Shown here piece by piece: positions 39,001-44,913 of a stretch of 44,913 nt of DNA. How positions within the stretch are numbered: position 1 is the first letter of the stretch; each line of letters opens with the position of its first letter. Position numbers and translations under genes: made by a program. The stretch is from Candidatus Falkowiibacteriota bacterium. Lineage in GTDB: Bacteria > Patescibacteriota > Patescibacteriia > Patescibacteriales > VMTK01. The stretch is from positions 1 through 44,913 of the forward strand of contig VMTK01000043.1 of the NCBI GenBank assembly GCA_013791585.1. Direction: 5' to 3'. Under the pieces are notes generated by a model that saw only the letters and a list, made by a program, of their open reading frames with translations, was not told the origin of the DNA and made no database searches.

Positions 39001-39024
39001 TAAAAAATTTGGCGAATAATTCAT
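36016..39024 (-). CDS. Large surface protein: VWA, Cys-rich repeats, DUF11, sortase-type anchor
   Basis: The 1002-residue exported protein starts with a signal/TM segment, then a von Willebrand A domain with the MIDAS motif DRSGS and LLTDGAANRP (about 55-235), an SdrB/Cna-B-like module (GCYSFTGLLPGNYTVSE), and about six cysteine-rich repeats of the CGDxxINxxEECD type (Myxococcus/DUF4215-like). A poly-Gly hinge follows, then a fibronectin-like module (VVYGEE), a DUF11 domain (LTISKTVNVDFANPGDTVVY) and a C-terminal LAASG, TM helix and RRKY tail. This is a classical adhesin layout; the LAxSG-like end is a candidate for the sortase encoded upstream. Ligand unknown. Confidence 0.88.
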   Translation of the reverse strand: MNYSPNFLQGGSNRKLSAALAILLVSQLSFGGLFFISPPDMQADNNGNMCEADVDAVMIIDRSGSMAWDSPTRLSQAKDAANSFLSNLGANDQSALVSFSTSVVSPIDKALSDNHSATQSAVNGLIASGWTNIGDAIKLANQELSSARANPQAVKVAILLTDGAANRPLDKGDPEIYAEAKAAEAASLGYKIFTIGLGSGVNETMLQNIASTTGAQYYFAPDGAALAGIYNDISIRVCEYGSISGCKYGDSDNDSDISGEDIIDGWEIVLSGDSSDTQLTDQDGCYSFTGLLPGNYTVSEGGKTGVIFAQTYPLQGSYAIDLAEGADVIEKDFGNYIPYCGNSILDAGYSGYTDEICEIGDIQECSDVTGYAGSQGCNQDCSGWGECVSEEWCGDGVINDGEECDGGSIGGYDPAHYICTNNCTIEYIPYCGDLLINQTSEECDQAESEICTTDNGYAGLQTCGSDTCLWSGCGTSEYCGDEIINGLEICDDGANNGIYDSCNQDCTGDTPSVCGNEVVEGDEECDDGPEGSDSCSIECTIIEPELSSITVCKYIDIDGLASTTDDQYLASTTVWTFILENDIATTSQATSGGCAVFNDLDSGEYAVAEELAENWAVLDPASGQAEAILENGQDITINFVNYYNEPIEPVCGDSIINQEYEECDDGQANGQICQAGYGGTCAYCSNACTIIELTGPYCGDGTCGGGETCSTCSTDCGSCGGGGGGGGGSTPLAVRGEQIKCLSETSVVITWLTNKYSTGRVVYGEEPQISIGPAPNYGYDFSTEEDANKVLEHSVVINNLAASAVYYFKPISSASPDVFGKELTFNLADCMADGCEVVVLGEEGAPELTISKTVNVDFANPGDTVVYKVNIANIGNIAAYNAVLTDTLPDGFTFSEAGGSAKTWQIGDIEPGQIQEIEYSVNISSSSAAGIFANIASASADNHNSVSASIDVEVRLVKVLAASGIDAAEYILLVILSIKLLVAAQILRRKYLHPYNVFSVKI

Positions 39025-39109
39025 ATTTTTTGCTTAATATAAATTAAATTTATAAGTTTTCAATAGTTATTTTATCTTGAATGAAAAAATAGAATTAGTC
39101 AAGTATTTC

Positions 39110-39835
39110 TTAACTTTCAATCAACTCGCTGATTACAGCCAGCCGATTCTTCTGCGAGTAAATCGGCGCGCAGGTGAACATTGTCAATACCTGCTCTTTG
39201 GTTTGTTTTAAAATTGACAGATCATGCGCCGCGATTGTTTTTATTTCTTTTACTTTATAATAATATTTTTTTTCATGCCAAATTATCAAGACAGTATCAC
39301 CTGCTTCCAATTCATGAAACAAATAAAATGTTAAATTGCTGGGAGGCAAATATTTAAAACGATGCCCTGTAATTACAGTGTTGCCTCCTGTATCCGGAGT
39401 AGAACTTTCAGGTATTCGCCAAGCTCCTTTAGACAAGGCGTAATCTCCGTTTGCTGAATCAATAATTGGCGCGTTTACGCCGATTTTAGCGATAATTACG
39501 CGGTTAGGCGATGTTTCATATTCTGCTTGCCCCGTTAGATAGTGAACATCTAACGGGGCCTCCGGCAAATTAGCGCTTTGGCCTGCCTGCTCTTCTTGAT
39601 TATTTTGCTTGCTATCAGCGATGGGCAGAGAATTTCTTATTATTTTTTCTGTTTCTTGCTTAACAGCTTCAAAATCCTGCCAGTCAACGCGCGAAGTTTT
39701 ATTTTGAAAATCTAATTTATATTTTACAGCCGGATAAAAAGGCAGAGAGATTAAATAGATTACAATGCCAATAGCCAAAAACTCTAGCGCGAAAACTAGA
39801 GTTTTTATAATTTTATTTTTATATAGTCTGTTCAT
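39110..39835 (-). CDS. Sortase
   Basis: The 241-residue membrane transpeptidase has an N-terminal TM helix (about 11-33) and a C-terminal sortase barrel with the catalytic triad: His158 in ITGHR, Cys222 in LTMFTCAP and Arg231 in KNRLAVISE. Class is uncertain (E/D-like). Its two flanking genes encode proteins ending in LAPTG or LAASG plus TM plus basic tail, and class E enzymes are known to prefer LAxTG, so these are its likely substrates. It overlaps the upstream gene by 4 bp. Confidence 0.93.
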   Translation of the reverse strand: MNRLYKNKIIKTLVFALEFLAIGIVIYLISLPFYPAVKYKLDFQNKTSRVDWQDFEAVKQETEKIIRNSLPIADSKQNNQEEQAGQSANLPEAPLDVHYLTGQAEYETSPNRVIIAKIGVNAPIIDSANGDYALSKGAWRIPESSTPDTGGNTVITGHRFKYLPPSNLTFYLFHELEAGDTVLIIWHEKKYYYKVKEIKTIAAHDLSILKQTKEQVLTMFTCAPIYSQKNRLAVISELIES

Positions 39836-41298
39836 TTTTCTAAATTAAATAAATATCTTTTTCTTAACATTATGGCAGATCCAGCCAACATAATAAACGT
39901 TAAAATTAAAATAATAAATTCTTTGATATTGAACCCGGTTGGAGCCAATTCTATGCCCAGCACTCCGGGCTTCCTTACTTCCAAATCAGCTGAAGCGCTA
40001 ATAGGATCAATGCCGTCAGCGCTTACTTGGGCTAAATTAGTATAAATTCCTTCTCCGGTATCACTGCTTATGTCAACTGAATATTCCGCTGTTTTTGCCT
40101 GGCCCGGCTCAATATCGCCTAACTCCCATGTTTGGAACGCTGTTCCGTATTCGGAAAATGTAAAGCCGGCCGGCAGAATATCTGTTAAAATCGCGTTATA
40201 AGCAATTATATTTCCAATGTTAGTTATATCCGTTTTATAAATTACAGTATCGCCGGGATTGGCAAAGCCGACGTTAACAGTTTTGCTGATTGTTAAATTC
40301 GGCGCGCCTGCTTCGCCTAAAACTTTAATGCCCTCGTCTTCTGCCGGCGTGGTAAAGCTATACTGAAAACCAATTGTCGCGGGCGAAGCGCGCGAGACAC
40401 AGCGAAAATAATAAGTTGTCGCTGGCAAAAGGCCGCTAATATAAACAGAATGGCCGGTAACTCTTGGCGCTAAATCTTTCTCAACGGTTGAAAGAACATA
40501 ACCGTAATTCGGCGGATTATTTGAATTAAAAAGATGAGGAAATCCGCCAGGCGAATAAATTACTCTGCTGGTGCTGTCTAAATTAGTAAGCCAAGTGATT
40601 GTTACGTTGTTAGCTTCAATATTTGAAGCTTGTTCATTATAAATCATAAGCCCTGATATAATCACTCCGCCTCCGCCGCCTCCGCCTCCGCCGGGCTGTA
40701 TTTCTTCGCCTATTGACTCTTGGCCGAAAAATCCTATTTCAATATCAAAATTAGCGGTTAAGCCCTGATAATTGTCTCCGGAATTAGGAAAAAAGGTTAT
40801 TGAAAAATTATATGTGGTGTCTGCCCCGTTTTCCAAATCAGAGGCGTGTATCTCGCCCATTTCGTAAAAAGTAGTTAAGGAGCCGCTATACAAAAGATTT
40901 CCGTTTTCGCTAATATCCAAATTTAATTTATCGGACAAGCAATAATCCGCGGAACACTGGTATTTATCTATTATTTTTACTCCAATTTTTTGCTTTTGTC
41001 CGCTGTTGTTGGTGATTTTCGCCCAGCGAGTTTCCGCGTCTCCTGGCAAAAAATTAGTTACGCTGTTAAATAGCGGCATTTCTTGAAAATCAACAACTAA
41101 TTCATTTGGCTCCTGCGCGCAAGCTGAATTTGCCGCCAGCAAACTAACAGCGGAAATAATCGCTATGCTAAAAATAAATTTTACCCCGTTAGAAAAAATT
41201 CTTTGAGAAAGCCGTAATAAATTCAGATGATTAATCATGGTAAAAAATCCACTAATAAGTGATGTATTTCTAATGGGGTTTGATATTTTTATAATCAT
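39832..41298 (-). CDS. Surface protein with poly-Gly hinge, fibronectin-like and DUF11 domains, LAPTG signal
   Basis: The 488-residue protein has a long signal region ending LLAANSACAQ, a beta-rich N-terminal domain (ELVVDFQEMPLFNS...), a nine-glycine hinge, a fibronectin-like module (ITWLTNLDSTSRVIY, GLLPATTYYFR), a DUF11 domain (LTISKTVNVGFANPGDTVIY) closely related to that of the 36016-39024 protein, and a sorting signal LAPTG-FN, TM helix, RKRY. ATG 41298 overlaps the previous stop (ATGA); ATG 41238 could also start it. It is probably exported and attached by the adjacent sortase. Confidence 0.88.
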   Translation of the reverse strand: MIIKISNPIRNTSLISGFFTMINHLNLLRLSQRIFSNGVKFIFSIAIISAVSLLAANSACAQEPNELVVDFQEMPLFNSVTNFLPGDAETRWAKITNNSGQKQKIGVKIIDKYQCSADYCLSDKLNLDISENGNLLYSGSLTTFYEMGEIHASDLENGADTTYNFSITFFPNSGDNYQGLTANFDIEIGFFGQESIGEEIQPGGGGGGGGGVIISGLMIYNEQASNIEANNVTITWLTNLDSTSRVIYSPGGFPHLFNSNNPPNYGYVLSTVEKDLAPRVTGHSVYISGLLPATTYYFRCVSRASPATIGFQYSFTTPAEDEGIKVLGEAGAPNLTISKTVNVGFANPGDTVIYKTDITNIGNIIAYNAILTDILPAGFTFSEYGTAFQTWELGDIEPGQAKTAEYSVDISSDTGEGIYTNLAQVSADGIDPISASADLEVRKPGVLGIELAPTGFNIKEFIILILTFIMLAGSAIMLRKRYLFNLEK

Positions 41299-42965
41299 AA
41301 ATTTAAATCTTGGTTAGTTTCTGGTTCCGGTTCCGGAGCTGGTTCAGGAGCTGGTTCCGGTTCTTGAACTTCCGGTTCATCAACCTCGGGCTGAGGTTCG
41401 TCAGTTGGCTCATCAACGGGCTCGTCTGCTGGCTCATCAGCTGGTTCTAGAACTGGTTCCGGTTCTTGAACTTCCGATTCATCAACCTCTGGCTGAGGTT
41501 CGTCCGCAGGTTTATCAACAGATTCGTCTGCTGACTCATCAATGGGCTCGTCTGCTGGCTCATCAGCTGGTTTTAGAACTGGTTCTTGTTCTTGAACTTC
41601 CGATTCATCGGCCTCTGGCTGGGGTTCGTCAGTTGGCTCGTCCGCAGGTTCGTCAGTTGGCTCATCGGCAGATTCATCGGCAGATTCATCGGCTGGCTCG
41701 TTCGCAGGTTCATCAGCTATTTCATCTTCAACAGATGCCGGCTGTTCAATAATTTCAATATCCGGCTCTTGCTCAACAACTTCAACGGCTTCAACCGCAA
41801 AAATTTCTTGCGCCTGTTGGCTGTCATCCTGATCCAGCTTATTTACGGTCCCGGGCGTTGGAATAGGGTCAACCCAATCGCCGATGCCGTCAGGAATGCG
41901 CGCATATGACTTGTTCGGCGGCACTCCGGCGCAGCTGCCAAAAGTATCTTCCGCATTCTCGTCACCCGGCGTCGGCTCAATATCGCAATAATCACTGACA
42001 GTTGTATAGGCGTAAGAATCAATTAAAGTGTCGGCATTGTCAAATAATTTTACAGTGTCGCCATCGTTATTAAGTGAAAAATTAGAATTGTCATAAACTA
42101 CCAAGTAGCCCTTTGCAGGAACAATTGTCTCGCCTGCGTCTCCCGTGTTGCCATTATTGTCGCTGTTTGCCGCCTTAATTTCTAAAATATTGCTGTCCGC
42201 ATCTTTGATATACCAGCCGAGAACATCAAACGCCGCATCGCTGTTGTTGTAAATCTCAACCCACTCCCCTCGCGGCATGCTGCTACTATCGCTTCCGAAG
42301 TCAAAACCGTATGCCCAGCCATCCGGATTGGGCAAAAATTCGTTGAGAACTATCATTTTGCTTACAAGGCGGACATTGATGCGCTCTTCATCGGAAAACC
42401 CGCTATCTTCGTAGTTTGCCGCTTCAGCCTGCCAGCCCTTGAAGACAAAATCAATTTCGCATACAGCGCCGTGGGGAATATTATCCGCTGAAACCGGCAT
42501 CTCAATATTAAATTTCCATGTTCCAGGCGCGGCGCTGGAGGCGCTGAATGGAATTAAATTTTCATCATGCTCTTTAACGCCATTCAGCTTTGCTTCCAGC
42601 AGTAAAGCATTGCAAAAATCTTCGCTGCCGGAAATTTTTTCCGCTTCAACAGTATATTGAAAATCAAGACTGCCGCTGTTTGTAAGGACAGAACTTAATA
42701 AAATAGTTTCGTCAAGACCGATGTATTTATTGAAATCCGTATTATTTAGAGAAAAATCCAAAGTTCCGGCCTGATAAACATTGCCCTCTGAAATTTCCGT
42801 GTCATTAAAATAAGCAACGGTGCCGCCAACAGCTGAAAGCCCTGCCCAATTAAGGGCGGCAATCAACAGCAAAACAACGGCTTTTAACGCAAGCTGTTTG
42901 AATAATTCGTAAACTGCTCCTTTTTTCAAAGCAAATTTTTTAATTGTCTCCATTTTCTTCTTCAT
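41295..42965 (-). CDS. TasA/camelysin-like protein with lamin-tail domain and acidic repeat tail
   Basis: The 556-residue protein has a SipW-type signal (hydrophobic helix then GGTVAYFNDTE), a TasA/camelysin-like domain with AGTLDFSLNN (about 50-195), a lamin-tail domain (IVLNEFLPNPDGW, GEWVEIYNNSD, VLGWYIKDADSN; about 205-390), and a ~150-residue tail of DEPADEP/QPEVDESEVQEPEP repeats. TasA-type proteins form extracellular fibres after SipW processing, and the SipW-like peptidase gene lies directly upstream (26 bp overlap). No C-terminal anchor is present. The acidic repeat is encoded by three ~120 bp DNA repeats. Confidence 0.86.
   Translation of the reverse strand: MKKKMETIKKFALKKGAVYELFKQLALKAVVLLLIAALNWAGLSAVGGTVAYFNDTEISEGNVYQAGTLDFSLNNTDFNKYIGLDETILLSSVLTNSGSLDFQYTVEAEKISGSEDFCNALLLEAKLNGVKEHDENLIPFSASSAAPGTWKFNIEMPVSADNIPHGAVCEIDFVFKGWQAEAANYEDSGFSDEERINVRLVSKMIVLNEFLPNPDGWAYGFDFGSDSSSMPRGEWVEIYNNSDAAFDVLGWYIKDADSNILEIKAANSDNNGNTGDAGETIVPAKGYLVVYDNSNFSLNNDGDTVKLFDNADTLIDSYAYTTVSDYCDIEPTPGDENAEDTFGSCAGVPPNKSYARIPDGIGDWVDPIPTPGTVNKLDQDDSQQAQEIFAVEAVEVVEQEPDIEIIEQPASVEDEIADEPANEPADESADESADEPTDEPADEPTDEPQPEADESEVQEQEPVLKPADEPADEPIDESADESVDKPADEPQPEVDESEVQEPEPVLEPADEPADEPVDEPTDEPQPEVDEPEVQEPEPAPEPAPEPEPETNQDLNL
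41345..41735. repeat. Coding repeat for the acidic DEP tail
   Basis: About three imperfect ~120 bp units, themselves built from 12 bp GGCTCATC(A/G/T)-type pieces, encode ADEPADEP and QPEVDESEVQEPEP blocks. Length is likely variable between strains. Confidence 0.8.
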
Positions 42966-43494
42966 TTTTTTCTAATTTTGATATTTTTTTATTTCTAATC
43001 CTCTGCGCCTCTTTCCAAATCTTCCTGAACTCATCCCCGACAAGCACCGCGGCCGGAATTATAATAATCAAGGCAAAACCCCATGGCTTGCGGGCTGTGT
43101 CTATGGCATAGCCGGCATAAGGAACAGAGAACAAAACTTTGCCGATTATGTCTTTATTTGTTATTTCTTTGGAATCAGGAGCGTTGTTGGCGTCGCCTTT
43201 CGTCATGTAGATGGGGTTGCCTTCCTGCACTTTCATGTCATGGATGCGGTGCGTGGTCGGGGTTTTGGTTTTTGTTGATTCGCCGAATGTTATAACATCC
43301 CCGATTTTATAATCATCAGCCGGCTTGACTGCCACCACGCTTCCTGTATGGATCGCCGGCTCCATTGATCCGGAAAGAACCGTCAATATCTGATAATTTC
43401 CCGGAATCGGGAGCAATGGCGCTATCACGCCCAGCGCGATTATGACAATAGCGGCGAAAAATATATAATATAATATTTTAAATAATTTTTTCAT
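42940..43494 (-). CDS. sipW: SipW-like (ER-type) signal peptidase I
   Basis: The 184-residue membrane protease has an N-terminal TM helix, catalytic Ser43 in VLSGSMEPAIHTGS, His82 in PTTHRI in place of the bacterial Lys, and acidic residues in KGDANNAPD (Asp101, Asp107), as in SipW and archaeal/ER peptidases. A second TM helix lies near 130-150. It heads the surface operon, and the TasA-like gene next to it carries a matching signal, so it is probably the dedicated peptidase for that protein. Confidence 0.93.
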   Translation of the reverse strand: MKKLFKILYYIFFAAIVIIALGVIAPLLPIPGNYQILTVLSGSMEPAIHTGSVVAVKPADDYKIGDVITFGESTKTKTPTTHRIHDMKVQEGNPIYMTKGDANNAPDSKEITNKDIIGKVLFSVPYAGYAIDTARKPWGFALIIIIPAAVLVGDEFRKIWKEAQRIRNKKISKLEKNEEENGDN

Positions 43495-43520
43495 TTTGCG
43501 TTAGAATTATTGTTGTTTTT

Positions 43521-43549
43521 TTGTTTTAATATTAATTTAATGATATAAT
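43521..43549 (+). promoter_or_regulatory. Promoter of the fic gene
   Basis: TTGTTT (43521-43526), 17 bp, TATAAT (43544-43549) with TG in extended -10 position, 24 bp before ATG 43573. Confidence 0.65.
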
Positions 43550-43572
43550 AAAAATAGATATAAATCAAAATT

Positions 43573-44490
43573 ATGTTTAAGCCAAAATACGCAATAACCA
43601 ATAAAATTCTTAATGATTTAAACAGAAGTTCTGAAATTAAATCTTTAGTCGCGCATACTCCTATTATGCCAAGGCAGGAATTAAAGCTAAGGCGCGAGGC
43701 AATGATCCGGATGATCCATTCTTCCACAAGCATTGAAGGCAATATTTTAAACCGCTATGAAGTGGAAAAGGTTTTGGCTGGCGAAAAAGTTGACGCTCCC
43801 AAGCGGGATATTGCCGAGGTTAAAAATTACCGCGACGCTTTGTATTATATTTCAAAGTTCCTGGAAAAAAAGCAGAAAATTACAGTCAAAACAATTCTGG
43901 AAATCCATCGGCTTGCTGTTAAAAATGTCCTTGAAAAAGACAAGTGCGGAAAATTCAGAAAAAATAATGTTTATGTGGTTTCAAGAAAAGCCGGCAAAAT
44001 TGTTAAAGTGTCTTACACGGGTCCAAAGCCGGATCAAGTCCCGAAGTTAGTTAAAGATTTAATCAGCTGGCTTGATAAAACCAACAAGGAAAAAATCTGC
44101 CCTGTTCTCGTGTCCGCGCTCGCCCATTCGGAAATAGCGGCGATTCATCCTTTTGCCGACGGAAACGGCAGGACAGCTCGGCTGTTAGCGACTTTAATTC
44201 TTTATCAAAGGGGCTATGATTTCCGCAAGCTGTTTGCGCTGGAAGATTATTATAATCAGGATCGTCCGTCTTACTACAAAGCGATTCATCTGGGTAAAAA
44301 TTATAAAGAGCGCTTGCAAAATGATTTAACCAACTGGATAACATATTTCAGCCATGGCTTTGCTTATGAAATGGAAAAAATTTATAATGTTATGATACCG
44401 TTAAGCTTGGACGCTAAGATGCTGAAAAAGCTCGGCGGGCCTGTTTATCTTGATAAAAAACAGATTCACCCCGCACCTTTTAAGCATTAA
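43573..44490 (+). CDS. Fic-family AMP transferase with N-terminal inhibitory motif
   Basis: The 305-residue protein has the full Fic motif HPFADGNGRTAR (192-203) and the N-terminal inhibitory helix motif S51-TSI-E55-G (class II), so it is probably an auto-inhibited AMPylator. The mid part YYNQDRPSYYKAI is the usual flap region. The C-terminus stops at IHPAPFKH just where a winged-helix domain is usual in Fic/DUF4172-like proteins, and it overlaps a convergent GIY-YIG gene by 11 bp, so it may be truncated. The target is unknown. Confidence 0.9.
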   Translation: MFKPKYAITNKILNDLNRSSEIKSLVAHTPIMPRQELKLRREAMIRMIHSSTSIEGNILNRYEVEKVLAGEKVDAPKRDIAEVKNYRDALYYISKFLEKKQKITVKTILEIHRLAVKNVLEKDKCGKFRKNNVYVVSRKAGKIVKVSYTGPKPDQVPKLVKDLISWLDKTNKEKICPVLVSALAHSEIAAIHPFADGNGRTARLLATLILYQRGYDFRKLFALEDYYNQDRPSYYKAIHLGKNYKERLQNDLTNWITYFSHGFAYEMEKIYNVMIPLSLDAKMLKKLGGPVYLDKKQIHPAPFKH

Positions 44491-44740
44491 TTATACTTTT
44501 CCTAATCTTTCTTTTTAATTGACTATAAGCTTTTCCAAAATATTTAAGCTGTCTTTCTCTTTCTATAGCATCCTCTTTTGTTTTATAAGCCTCATAATAC
44601 ACTAAAACTAACGGTCTTCTATTTTTTGTTGATTCAACTTTACCTTCTATATGTTCTTTAAATCTTTTATTCAGATCGCTTGTAAATCCAATATATAATT
44701 TTTTATCTTTTAAACTTTTTAAAATATATACATAATACAT
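44480..44740 (-). CDS. GIY-YIG nuclease domain protein (UPF0213-like)
   Basis: The 86-residue protein is a single GIY-YIG domain: YYVYILKSL, KLYIGFTSDLNKRFKEH (Tyr, Arg and the basic stretch) and a Glu in AIERERQLK. Such small proteins are often called UPF0213 endonucleases; their cellular role is unclear. Its 3' end overlaps the fic 3' end, and its 5' side is followed by an insertion element. Confidence 0.9.
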   Translation of the reverse strand: MYYVYILKSLKDKKLYIGFTSDLNKRFKEHIEGKVESTKNRRPLVLVYYEAYKTKEDAIERERQLKYFGKAYSQLKRKIRKSIINA

Positions 44741-44754
44741 ATTGATTAGTCCTG

Positions 44755-44913
44755 GATATACTGAACCAGTAAGCTAAGGAAACCTAACAGGACAGGTTTT
44801 TACAATCTCGCGTGTATTTGTTAAAATGAAATTGTAAAAATCTAACCTCAAAAAATCTATGACAAATCTAATCAAAAAAAATCGTAAAAAGTATTCTCCT
44901 CAATTTAAATTTG
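44755..44913 (+). mobile_element. Left end of an IS3-like insertion sequence (runs off the window)
   Basis: Begins near TGGATATACTGAACCAG. A sequence foldable as GGTTTTTACAAT...ATTGTAAAAATC (44796-44842) follows, then a transposase start. The other end is outside the window, so the inverted repeats cannot be checked. Confidence 0.55.
44859..44913 (+). CDS. IS3-family transposase OrfA, 5' part only
   Basis: The 18 visible codons read MTNLIKKNRKKYSPQFKF, the typical beginning of IS3-family OrfA proteins (basic residues then KYSPEFKF-like). It is cut by the window edge, so integrity is unknown. No Shine-Dalgarno sequence is obvious. Confidence 0.65.
   Translation, partial: MTNLIKKNRKKYSPQFKF

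Noticed and set aside
41405-41909. + strand ORFs opposite the acidic tail
   Set aside because: Low-complexity shadows of the DEP repeat.

Overview
The window reads as chromosomal DNA of an AT-rich, streamlined bacterium, most likely a Patescibacteria (CPR, Parcubacteria-like) member. This is inference from gene style: a reduced type IV pilus set, a SipW/TasA-like surface cluster with a sortase, an isolated rpmA, short AT-rich spacers, and tandem 7-10 bp repeats between and inside genes. TGA is used as a stop (for example at the ATGA overlap near 41298), so the SR1/Gracilibacteria code is excluded. No rRNA, tRNA or CRISPR array was recognised.

Region 1 (1-8804) is the most unusual part: an array of eight attC-like integron recombination sites separating seven gene cassettes, all genes on the + strand and no integrase in view (a CALIN, or the distal end of an integron whose integrase lies left of the window). 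Cargo: a small membrane peptide plus radical SAM/SPASM enzyme; a glycosyltransferase-like gene (frameshifted) plus a Nudix hydrolase; a hypothetical protein; a two-TM protein; an AAA+ ATPase beside an hsdS scrap; TrmO; and a KilA-N protein. The sites share a two-pronged folded top with a conserved CACCCAAATT-type linker. Three cassettes have their ends related as long inverted repeats that would prolong the attC stem. One attC is split by a 129 bp MITE with a 4 bp target duplication.

Region 2 (8946-15267, - strand) holds an unknown gene, a P-loop ATPase with a duplicated start, and the cell-wall genes murG, ftsW and mraY. A NYN-domain gene with its own promoter and structured leader sits between murG and a duplicated murG 5' end. 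Region 3 (15437-25861, + strand) is a type IV pilus locus: pilB, pilC, a giant pilin fused to a seven-repeat beta-propeller-like region, two further pilin-like genes, pilM, pilN, pilO and a small membrane gene, ending in a bidirectional terminator.

Region 4 (26112-28618, - strand) is an Fe-S assembly operon (Rrf2/IscR-like regulator, IscU, Nfu, NifS/IscS), divergent from rpmA. These genes could supply clusters to the [FeFe] hydrogenase (hydA) and NuoF-like subunit of Region 5 (29123-34759, - strand). Region 5 also carries gap and a restriction-modification pair whose nuclease is interrupted by one in-frame TAA.

Region 6 has a MntA/HepT toxin-antitoxin pair (34945-35842) and a cell-surface operon (36016-43494): SipW-type signal peptidase, TasA-like/lamin-tail protein, two large DUF11-type surface proteins ending in LAxTG-like signals, and a sortase. 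The window closes with a Fic protein, a GIY-YIG nuclease and the start of an IS3-like element.
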